Shown here: positions 42,151-49,912 of the stretch, one piece after another
Layout: each line of letters starts with the position of its first letter
Numbering within the stretch: position 1 is the first letter of the stretch
From: Treponema sp.
Lineage (GTDB): Bacteria; Spirochaetota; Spirochaetia; Treponematales; Treponemataceae
Reading direction: 5' to 3'
DNA length: 64,000 nt
Assembly: GCA_024402695.1 (NCBI GenBank)
Contig: JAKSTG010000002.1
Span: 121,469 to 185,468 of the forward strand
Made by a program: the position numbers and the translations under genes
Notes under the pieces: generated by a model
Seen by the model: only the letters and a program-made list of their open reading frames with translations
What the model was told of the DNA's origin: nothing
Databases searched by the model: none

Positions 42151-42753
42151 ATGAATAATACAGCTAGACGTGTTTCACTTACGGGCGCATTTGCTGCCCT
42201 TACAGTTGTTCTTGGAATCACTCATCTTGGAATGATTCCTCTTGGACCAACTGCTTCAGTCACAATTCTTCAGATTCCAGTAATTCTGATCGTATTGCTT
42301 TCAGGCCTTCCTGAAGGTCTTTTTGTTGGTGCCGCTTTTGGTATCATGAGCCTTGTTCTTGCAGCCATGAGCCCAAGTGGTGTTCTTGATCCTTTCTTTG
42401 TAAATCCTTTGTGTTCAGTTCTGCCACGTATGTTGCTGGCTGTTGCTGCATGGGGTGTATGGAAACTTTTGAACCTGATTCCTAAAATGCCAAAAATTGT
42501 TTCGGCAGGTGTAACAGGATTCGTTGCAACTCTTCTTCACACAGTTATGGTTATTGGAAGTCTTTATGTTTTCCAGCCAGGTGTAAAAGATGCAATGGGT
42601 GGAATGGGATTCGGTGGCCTTATGGCTGTTCTTCTTCCACAGGCTTGTCTTGAAGCTGCGGCCTCTACAATTGTTTGTGCTGCTGTAATCGGAGCACTGG
42701 TAATTGTAAAGGGAAAGAAATCAAAGCTTTCTGAAGAATCAACTGAAGAATAA
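42151..42753 (+). CDS. ECF transporter S component
   Basis: The 200-residue protein has about five or six membrane helices and the Ala/Gly-rich, substrate-specificity-subunit pattern (RRVSLTGAFAALTVVLGITH near 5-24; VFVGAAFGIMSLVLAAMSPSG-like near 63-84). The ECF S subunit binds a vitamin or similar micronutrient and shares the EcfAT module, not encoded nearby. A GTG at 42124 could extend it by nine residues. Substrate is not evident. Confidence 0.8.
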   Translation: MNNTARRVSLTGAFAALTVVLGITHLGMIPLGPTASVTILQIPVILIVLLSGLPEGLFVGAAFGIMSLVLAAMSPSGVLDPFFVNPLCSVLPRMLLAVAAWGVWKLLNLIPKMPKIVSAGVTGFVATLLHTVMVIGSLYVFQPGVKDAMGGMGFGGLMAVLLPQACLEAAASTIVCAAVIGALVIVKGKKSKLSEESTEE

Positions 42754-42770
42754 ATCACAGTTATAATCTT

Positions 42771-42810
42771 AAAAAGCGTCTTCTTCTTAGGAGGGAGACG
42801 CTTTTTTTTT
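42771..42810 (+). terminator. Terminator of the ECF gene
   Basis: AAAAAGCGTCTTC pairs with GAGACGCTTTTT, followed by T; 18 bp after the stop. Confidence 0.88.
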
Positions 42811-42861
42811 GTTTATCTCATAATATTTATTTTTTTTGATTAAATAGGGTAAAATAAGGGT

Positions 42862-44304
42862 ATGAATATAGTAATCGTGGGCGGAGGCTTTACAGGCATC
42901 CAGCTGGCCAAACTTCTGGTAAATGAAAAGAACACAGTATCTCTTATAGAAAATGATGAGGATGTTGCCCGTCATATTGGAAATCAGGTTGACTGTACTG
43001 TAATTGTTGATGATGGAAACAATCTGGAAGTACTTGAAACTGCAGGAATTGCAAAAGCAGATGCTCTTGTTTGTGTAACTTCTTCTGATGAAGTAAACAT
43101 GATCACCTGTTCTCTTGTTGATGCTGTTTATCCGGATGTTCTGAAAATTGCCCGTGTACGCAATTATGCTTATTACGTGAATACAGCCAGTGCTGAAAAG
43201 AAACACGCAAATGAATTTGCCGGTGGTTTCCGCCGTCCACTTTACGGAATCAATTACATGATTCATCCGGACGTTGAAGCAGCTGAAGCAATTATTCGTG
43301 CAGTAGAAAACGGTGCTGTAGGAAACGTTCTTACTTTTGATGATTCTGAACTTGAACTGGTTCGCATAAACGTTGAACGTGGAAGCAAACTCTGTGGTTC
43401 ATGTCTTAAAAATATCCGCATGCTTACAGACATTAACTTCCTGGTTGCTTACGTTGAGTTTGATGGACGTACATATCTTCCAAGCGGCGACACCCAGATT
43501 ACAGAAGACTGCATTCTTGGCGTTCTGCTCAAAAAATCTGACATGTCAGCGGTTTCTGAACTTTGTGGATCAAAGAAAAGAGAACTTAGAAAAGTTGCTC
43601 TTATTGGGGCAGGCCGCATTGGAACAACAATTGCAGAGCAGATTTTTAAGCCACAGGAAAAAACAAATTTTTCCAAAATCAAAAACTTCTTTACACCAAA
43701 ACGTGCTGCAACAGATTTCGTAATTATTGATAAAGACAAGGATCTTGCAAATGATGCATCGGCCATGTTCCCGGATGCCCGCGTTTACTGTGCAGATGCT
43801 TCGGACGAAACTTTCCTTCGTGAAGAAGGAATCCCTGATTTCGACCTTGCAATTTGTGCTACACATAATCATGAATTGAACATGGTTCTGGCCGCTTACC
43901 TTGAAGGCCTTGGAGTAAAACAGTCTATAAGTCTTGTAACAAGTTCTGAATTCGGAGTGATTGCAACAAGACTTGGAGTAGACGTTGCTATTCCTCTTCG
44001 CGACACAATCGTAGACGCTATTATGAGTCACTTGCGCGGAAAAGCCGTTAAGGAAATCCATACAGTTTCTGACCTGGAAATTGCTGAATGTGAAATCTCA
44101 CCTGAAAGTAAAATGGCAGGCAAGATGCTTAAAGACATTGCTGATCCTGGAAAATTCCTTGTTCTTCTGGTTCGCAAACCTGGTCATGAAAATTATCAGA
44201 TTGCCGGCGGAAACACTCAGATCAATCCAGGCGATCACATTGTTCTTATTGCCCAGGGTGAAGACAGCAAGAAAGTTCTGGTGAACTTTGCCGGAAAAGA
44301 ATAA
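42862..44304 (+). CDS. trkA: TrkA potassium-uptake regulator
   Basis: Two Rossmann/RCK halves: VIVGGGFTGIQLAKLL near 4-19 and VALIGAGRIGTTIAEQIF near 245-262, each with an acidic ligand-binding partner (SLIENDEDVA; DFVIIDKDKD) and TrkA-C-like domains near 135-220 and 395-475. The 480 residues are typical of bacterial TrkA, which binds NAD(H) and gates TrkH/KtrB. No channel gene is adjacent. Confidence 0.9.
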   Translation: MNIVIVGGGFTGIQLAKLLVNEKNTVSLIENDEDVARHIGNQVDCTVIVDDGNNLEVLETAGIAKADALVCVTSSDEVNMITCSLVDAVYPDVLKIARVRNYAYYVNTASAEKKHANEFAGGFRRPLYGINYMIHPDVEAAEAIIRAVENGAVGNVLTFDDSELELVRINVERGSKLCGSCLKNIRMLTDINFLVAYVEFDGRTYLPSGDTQITEDCILGVLLKKSDMSAVSELCGSKKRELRKVALIGAGRIGTTIAEQIFKPQEKTNFSKIKNFFTPKRAATDFVIIDKDKDLANDASAMFPDARVYCADASDETFLREEGIPDFDLAICATHNHELNMVLAAYLEGLGVKQSISLVTSSEFGVIATRLGVDVAIPLRDTIVDAIMSHLRGKAVKEIHTVSDLEIAECEISPESKMAGKMLKDIADPGKFLVLLVRKPGHENYQIAGGNTQINPGDHIVLIAQGEDSKKVLVNFAGKE

Positions 44305-44359
44305 AATTTATTTCATTTATTCAACATTTTCATTTTTTCCTATATAATGGTCTGTTGCA

Positions 44360-46114
44360 ATGCAGTTCGATAATCCTTTGATTGTTCAGGGTGACCGAAC
44401 TCTGCTTCTGGATGTTCATGCACCGTTGGCTGATGAATGCCGTGATGCACTTATTCCTTTTGCAGAACTGGAACGTTCACCTGAACATTTACACACCTAC
44501 AGACTTACTCCTCTTTCTTTATGGAATGCTGCCAGCGCAGGCTTTACTTCTGACGACGCCGTGAAGGTTCTTCAGAAATATGCCCGCTATGATATTCCTT
44601 CCAGCGTTGTTGCCTGGATGCGTGAAGTTGCAAACCGTTTTGGTGCAGTGCGCATGATTCCGGGTTATGACACTGAAGTTAATGGCGTAAAAGAACAGTA
44701 TCTGTATCTGGTGTGCGAAAGTGATTTTGCATTCAAGGAAATTTCCCGCTCAAAATATTCAAAGGATTTTCTTTTTCCTTGCGAAAATCAGCACAATACA
44801 TTTCTTCTTAAGCTTACAGATCGCGGAACAGTAAAACAGAATCTTCTGAAGCTTTCGTGGCCTGTAAAGGATGAAGTTCAGCTTTCAGACGGGGAGCCTC
44901 TGGATTTTTCTTTGAGGGAAACAACTCTTAAAGGCGCTCCGCTTAATATCCGCGATTACCAGAAAAAAGCAGCCCGCGCACTGGTAGGCGATAAAGGACC
45001 TGGAACAGGATTCGGTACAATTGTCCTTCCATGTGGTGCCGGAAAAACAATTGTCGGCATGACTGTAATGGACATGCTTAAAACTTCAACTCTGATCATT
45101 ACAACAAACATCAGTGCCGTTCATCAGTGGATGGACGAATTGATTGATAAATCAAATCTGACAGCAGATGACATTGCCGAATATTCAGGCGAGTCAAAAG
45201 TAATCAAACCGGTTACAGTTGCAACTTACCAGGTTCTGACCTGGAGACCTGATAAAGAAGGTCCGTATCCTCACTTCAGTATTTTCCATGAGCGCCCTTG
45301 GGGACTCATTATTTACGATGAAGTTCATATGTTACCGGCTCCGGTTTTCCGAGTTGTGGCAGAACTTCAGGCTGTGCGCCGTGTAGGACTTACAGCAACT
45401 CTCGTTCGCGAAGACGGCTGTGAAGGCTATGTTTTCAGTCTTGTAGGGCCTAAGCGTTATGACGTGCCTTGGAAAGAACTGGAACATTCCGGCTGGATTG
45501 CAGAAGCCGAATGCGTGGAAGTTCGTCTGGATCTTCCAGAAAGCAGCGAACTTGAATACCTGGGTTCAGAAGCCAGAGGCAAACATCGTATTGCATCTGA
45601 AAATCCTGACAAGATAAAAGTCACACAGGAAATCATCGAAAGATATCCTGAAGACAAGATTCTGGTAATCGGCCAGTACATCGATCAGCTGGAAAAAATT
45701 TCACAGCTTCTGGGTGCTCCAATAATTACGGGGAAAACGCCAAATGCAGAGCGTGATGTAATTTACGGAAAATTCCGAAACGGAGAAATCCGCGTGCTGG
45801 TAGTTTCAAAAGTTGCAAACTTTGCCATTGACCTGCCAGATGCTTCTCTTGCAATTCAGGTGTCGGGAACTTTCGGAAGTCGCCAGGAAGAAGCTCAGCG
45901 ACTTGGCCGTATTCTGAGGCCGAAAAATCGTAAGGCCCGATTCTTTACTTTGATTACAAGAAAAACTGTAGAGGAAGAATTTGGTTCCAACCGCCAGAAA
46001 TTCCTGGCAGAACAGGGATACGCATATAGAATAATTAGATATACTGAACCTTCAGATCTGGACTTTGATGATGATGATCCAATCGGATTAGGTTATATGG
46101 GAGAATTAGATTAA
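44360..46114 (+). CDS. XPB/ERCC3-type DNA helicase
   Basis: Superfamily 2 helicase: Walker A LPCGAGKTIVGM near 224-235, DEVH (IIYDEVHMLPA) near 316-326, GLTATLVREDG near 344-354, RED-like element, and C-terminal VVSKVANFAIDLPDA and QRLGRILRPK near 514-523. The N-terminal ~180 residues form an XPB-like damage-recognition region. Treponema pallidum has an XPB homologue. The stop overlaps the next ATG by one base, so the two proteins are likely coupled. Confidence 0.88.
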   Translation: MQFDNPLIVQGDRTLLLDVHAPLADECRDALIPFAELERSPEHLHTYRLTPLSLWNAASAGFTSDDAVKVLQKYARYDIPSSVVAWMREVANRFGAVRMIPGYDTEVNGVKEQYLYLVCESDFAFKEISRSKYSKDFLFPCENQHNTFLLKLTDRGTVKQNLLKLSWPVKDEVQLSDGEPLDFSLRETTLKGAPLNIRDYQKKAARALVGDKGPGTGFGTIVLPCGAGKTIVGMTVMDMLKTSTLIITTNISAVHQWMDELIDKSNLTADDIAEYSGESKVIKPVTVATYQVLTWRPDKEGPYPHFSIFHERPWGLIIYDEVHMLPAPVFRVVAELQAVRRVGLTATLVREDGCEGYVFSLVGPKRYDVPWKELEHSGWIAEAECVEVRLDLPESSELEYLGSEARGKHRIASENPDKIKVTQEIIERYPEDKILVIGQYIDQLEKISQLLGAPIITGKTPNAERDVIYGKFRNGEIRVLVVSKVANFAIDLPDASLAIQVSGTFGSRQEEAQRLGRILRPKNRKARFFTLITRKTVEEEFGSNRQKFLAEQGYAYRIIRYTEPSDLDFDDDDPIGLGYMGELD

Positions 46115-48177
46115 TGCAGGATATGAAAGCCTGGACAGAATATATTTCCTCACTTCCTGATGAAAAGTTTTTTTACATCATGAGACTTTATCTGGGTGAT
46201 ATAAAAACTCCTTTCAACAAAGTTCGTCTTACAGAACAGCTGGCAAGTTTCGTCCGCACAAAATCAAACCTGGACAACATGGTTGCTCTTCTTGATGAAA
46301 CTGATGTAAAAATTCTGACAGCCATTCATCTTCTTCCCGGAATAACCTATAACACTCTTAAAGCTTTCTTTGACGGCGAATATTCTTTTTCTTTGGTTTC
46401 AACTCGTCTTACAAATCTTCAGGACAGACTTCTGATTTTTTACGAAAAGAAACCTTACAGCGAAGAGTTCCAGTTTAAAATCAATCCTCTGGTTGAGGAA
46501 GAAATAAAACCTTATTTGAATCCGGATCTGGTATTCCCTGAACCTTCCATGGAACAGACTTCCTTTGAAACTCCTTTCATGCTGAGTCCTAATTTCCTGG
46601 CAGCTTTTATTTCTTACATAAACATTACAGGCTGTGGGCTTAAGGCAAACGGAGAATTCCGTAAAACCGACAGAGAAGATCTGGAAGAAATTTTCGGGGA
46701 CAAACTTAAGTGTCTTCAGTTCCTGGTAAATGCTTTTGTTAATCTTCAGCTTGTAAGGGAAGGTGAAAAAAAACTGACAGTTGTAGAAAAGCATTTTGAA
46801 ACTTTCTGCAATCTTGATGAAACAACTCAGTACATTTTCCTTGCAGTTGCTTCGGTAATGCGCCTGAGCCGCGACGGGCTTAAGAAACAGTGCCAGCTTC
46901 TTGCAGACACTCTTGCTTCTGTTCCTGAATGCGGTGTGACTAAAAAAACTTTCCTTCGCATGACACAGTTCATTGCAGGCCGTCCGTCGGAAGAAAAACC
47001 AATAAAAACTGTAAGCCGCTTTAGCGAACTTTTGAACAGAGCCCGTGCAGAAGGAGAAGCCCAGAACATTTCTGATGCCATTTCTCTTATGGATTCTGTA
47101 TTTGATGCCGCCGTAGAATTCGGCCTTCTTACTCTTTATGGTGAAGCAGAAGATGGAAGCAACGTTTATGTAAAAGGCTTTTGTAACGACAAAGCATTTA
47201 CATTTAACAGTGAAAAACCAAAGGTTTTGAACATCAATGCGGCCTCATCTGTAACACTTTTGCCTGGACTTTCGCTTAAAGATCTGTTGCCTCTGACTTT
47301 CTTTATGCAGGCAGTAAAGTGCAGCACAGTTACAGAATATGAAATATCCAGAGCTTCTGTATCTTCAGGTTTTGATAAAGGATATTCACTGGATAAAATC
47401 ACAAAACTTCTTTCGGCATACGCTACATTTGAACTTCCACAGAATCTTCTTTTCAATCTGGAAGAATGGCATAATGCTTATTCTTCGGCCGTTCTGTACA
47501 AAGGTTATGTTCTGAAAGTTTCACTGGAAAATATTTCACTTGTAGAAAACAATCCGGCACTTTCCGTTCATGTAAAAGAAAAACTGGCGGAAGGTATTTA
47601 TCTTCTTGATATTCCTGTAACAGAAAATCCTTCGGCCTTCATAAAAGAGTCCGGACTGGATTTTATGGGTTCTATAAAAACCATCGAAAAGGAAGTTGAA
47701 ATATTTTCTCTTCCAAGAATTTCTGAAGGCGTTTCTTCAGGTTTTGGAAAACGGAATATTGAATATCTTGAAATTTCAGAAGAACAGATGCAGAAGACAG
47801 AAGACAAACTTCTTAATCTTCTTAAGGAATCAAATCTTGGAGAACTGCAGAACGAAAGTCTTCAGACCCGTATTCTGAATCATCTGATTGTTTCTGAAAG
47901 CCAGCTGGTTTCTTCTTCGGTGCGCACAGAAGTTATTAAAGCAGACGGAATGGATTTCCACGGAAAAATTCATCTCATTGATACGTCTATAAAAAACAAT
48001 GATATACTTGAGTTAACACTTCCAAAAAACGGAGAAGAAGAAATAATCAGGATTCGTCCTGTGAAGCTTATAAAGAGTGAAGGGGAAGCAGTTTTGAAAT
48101 ATGAACTGCCGCCGGATAAAGAACAGCATTCATATCCGGTAAGTAGAATCATGCACATAAAAAGGATCAGAACCTGA
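46114..48177 (+). CDS. Helicase-associated protein encoded with XPB
   Basis: The 687-residue protein has no catalytic motif I can see. It is helical and leucine-rich, with winged-helix-like parts near 55-110 (DETDVKILTAIHLLPGITYN) and later; the C-terminal ~100 residues are beta-rich. It starts on the last base of the XPB gene stop. XPB homologues in bacteria commonly pair with a large helicase-associated domain protein, so a complex partner role is likely. Confidence 0.65.
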   Translation: MQDMKAWTEYISSLPDEKFFYIMRLYLGDIKTPFNKVRLTEQLASFVRTKSNLDNMVALLDETDVKILTAIHLLPGITYNTLKAFFDGEYSFSLVSTRLTNLQDRLLIFYEKKPYSEEFQFKINPLVEEEIKPYLNPDLVFPEPSMEQTSFETPFMLSPNFLAAFISYINITGCGLKANGEFRKTDREDLEEIFGDKLKCLQFLVNAFVNLQLVREGEKKLTVVEKHFETFCNLDETTQYIFLAVASVMRLSRDGLKKQCQLLADTLASVPECGVTKKTFLRMTQFIAGRPSEEKPIKTVSRFSELLNRARAEGEAQNISDAISLMDSVFDAAVEFGLLTLYGEAEDGSNVYVKGFCNDKAFTFNSEKPKVLNINAASSVTLLPGLSLKDLLPLTFFMQAVKCSTVTEYEISRASVSSGFDKGYSLDKITKLLSAYATFELPQNLLFNLEEWHNAYSSAVLYKGYVLKVSLENISLVENNPALSVHVKEKLAEGIYLLDIPVTENPSAFIKESGLDFMGSIKTIEKEVEIFSLPRISEGVSSGFGKRNIEYLEISEEQMQKTEDKLLNLLKESNLGELQNESLQTRILNHLIVSESQLVSSSVRTEVIKADGMDFHGKIHLIDTSIKNNDILELTLPKNGEEEIIRIRPVKLIKSEGEAVLKYELPPDKEQHSYPVSRIMHIKRIRT

Positions 48178-48196
48178 TCCGAAAAGGAAATAGATA

Positions 48197-49201
48197 ATGG
48201 TTACTTTAAAAGATATTGCTCAGGAATGTAATGTTTCTTTTTCTACAGTAAGTAAGGCTCTAAAAGGTTCAAGCGAAATCAGTCTTGAAACCCGCAATGC
48301 TATTCAGTCAAAAGCAAAAGAGATGGGATACCATCCGAACATTGCTGCTAGAACTTTGCGAACAAACCGCACTTACGACTTATGTGTAATCTTCGAAGAT
48401 AAAACCGGCTCAGGTTTCCAGCATCAGTATTTTGCAAAAATCATCAGCGGCATTCAGTCTGTTGCCCAGAAGAACGGATACGAAATTACTTTTACCGGCC
48501 GCGAGGACCCTGGCTTTGATTATTATACTCACATTAAGGCTAGAAACTTTGACGGCGTTGCAATCCTTTCGGCAGACTTTGAAAGCGAACAGATTCAGAC
48601 TCTTATTAAAAGTGAAATTCCAAGCGTAACCCTGGACTACATTTTTGACAGGGAACATGCATCAATTCTTTCTGACAATGAAAAAGGAATGCAGGAACTG
48701 ACCGAATATCTTATTTCAAAAGGTCATAAAAAATTCGGAATTATTCACGGAGAAAAAACACGGGTTACAAATGAACGTCTGGAAGTTTTCTTTAATTCTT
48801 TGAAGAAACACGGACTCACCTGCGAAGCTCCGTACATTGCACAGGGCCTTTATCATGACCCTGTAACAAGTCAGGAAGCAACAGCGGTTCTTCTGGATCT
48901 TCCGGAGCCGCCAACTTGTATTCTTTATCCTGACGACTACGCCGCCCTTGGTGGTATTCGTGAACTTAACAGCCGCGGACTTGTTCCCGGAAAAGATATA
49001 AGTATTACAGGATATGACGGAATTATGCTTACTTCACTTCTGGTTCCTCCACTTACTACTTACGAACAGGACGGATACCTTATTGGAAACAGAATTGCAG
49101 AAAGCTTGATCAGGCAGATTGAAAATTCCGAAGAAGAATCTGAGCCGGTTATTACGGTTACAGGTCGTCTTATAAAAGGAGGAAGTGTAGTAAGTCTATG
49201 A
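48197..49201 (+). CDS. LacI-family transcriptional regulator
   Basis: HTH VTLKDIAQECNVSFSTVSKALK at the N-terminus (key contacts in SFSTVSKAL), the hinge ARTLRTNRTYD, then a sugar-binding domain with HKKFGIIHGEK near 177 and YPDDYAALGGIRELNSRG near 249-266. It overlaps the next gene by ATGA, so it probably controls or is made with the PHP protein. Effector unknown. Confidence 0.9.
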   Translation: MVTLKDIAQECNVSFSTVSKALKGSSEISLETRNAIQSKAKEMGYHPNIAARTLRTNRTYDLCVIFEDKTGSGFQHQYFAKIISGIQSVAQKNGYEITFTGREDPGFDYYTHIKARNFDGVAILSADFESEQIQTLIKSEIPSVTLDYIFDREHASILSDNEKGMQELTEYLISKGHKKFGIIHGEKTRVTNERLEVFFNSLKKHGLTCEAPYIAQGLYHDPVTSQEATAVLLDLPEPPTCILYPDDYAALGGIRELNSRGLVPGKDISITGYDGIMLTSLLVPPLTTYEQDGYLIGNRIAESLIRQIENSEEESEPVITVTGRLIKGGSVVSL

Positions 49202-49896
49202 GTGGATACATTTACGAAACACATCTGCACACCAGAGGGGCAAGTGCCTGTGGTGTGACTGAACCTGAAGACTACATCGATATATACAAAAAAGCAGGTT
49301 ATGCGGGAATTATTGTTACAGATCATTTCTTTAATGGAAACTGCGGAGTGGACCGCTCTCTTCCTTGGGCAGAAATGGTAGAACAGTATTGTTCAGGTTA
49401 TGAACGTGCAAAGAAAGCAGCCGAAGGAAAAGACTTTGATGTTTTCTTTGGCATTGAATATAACTTCGAAGGAGACGAATATCTTCTTTACGGCCTGGAC
49501 AAAGAATGGCTCCTGAAACATGAAGATGTTATGGGTGCTTCACACCAGAAACTTTTTGAAATGGTGAACGAAGCCGGCGGCCTTATGATTCAGGCACATC
49601 CTTTCAGAAAACGCGATTACATCAAGAAAATCAATCTTCATCCTGAATGTGTTCACGGTGTTGAAGTTTACAACGCCGGAAACAAACCTGAAGAAAACGC
49701 CAAGGCAGTTCTACTGGCAAACGAGCAGGATCTTCCTGGAACCAGCGGTTCCGATATGCACAACGTTGTACAGATTGAAGATTACATCAGAGACAAATCT
49801 TTCAAGCCAGGCGGAGTAGTTTTTCAGAAACGCCTTACTTCAATTTTTGATTATGTGAACGGAATCAAAAACCGTGAGCATGACGTTATTATGTAA
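49198..49896 (+). CDS. PHP-domain phosphoesterase
   Basis: Metal-binding YETHLHTRGASACG near 5-18, VTDHFFNGN near 40-48, FGIEYN near 84-89, QAHPFRK near 129-135 and SGSDMHN near 179-185 give the full PHP set of histidines, aspartate and glutamate. PHP proteins hydrolyse phosphomonoesters such as histidinol phosphate or nucleotides. Translational overlap with the LacI regulator suggests a catabolic unit. Confidence 0.85.
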   Translation: MSGYIYETHLHTRGASACGVTEPEDYIDIYKKAGYAGIIVTDHFFNGNCGVDRSLPWAEMVEQYCSGYERAKKAAEGKDFDVFFGIEYNFEGDEYLLYGLDKEWLLKHEDVMGASHQKLFEMVNEAGGLMIQAHPFRKRDYIKKINLHPECVHGVEVYNAGNKPEENAKAVLLANEQDLPGTSGSDMHNVVQIEDYIRDKSFKPGGVVFQKRLTSIFDYVNGIKNREHDVIM

Positions 49897-49912
49897 TTAA
49901 TCAGGATCGCAA

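Noticed and set aside
42787..43266. Minus-strand ORF of 159 codons
   Set aside because: Antisense to trkA; Cys/Ser/Ile-rich composition typical of a shadow frame.
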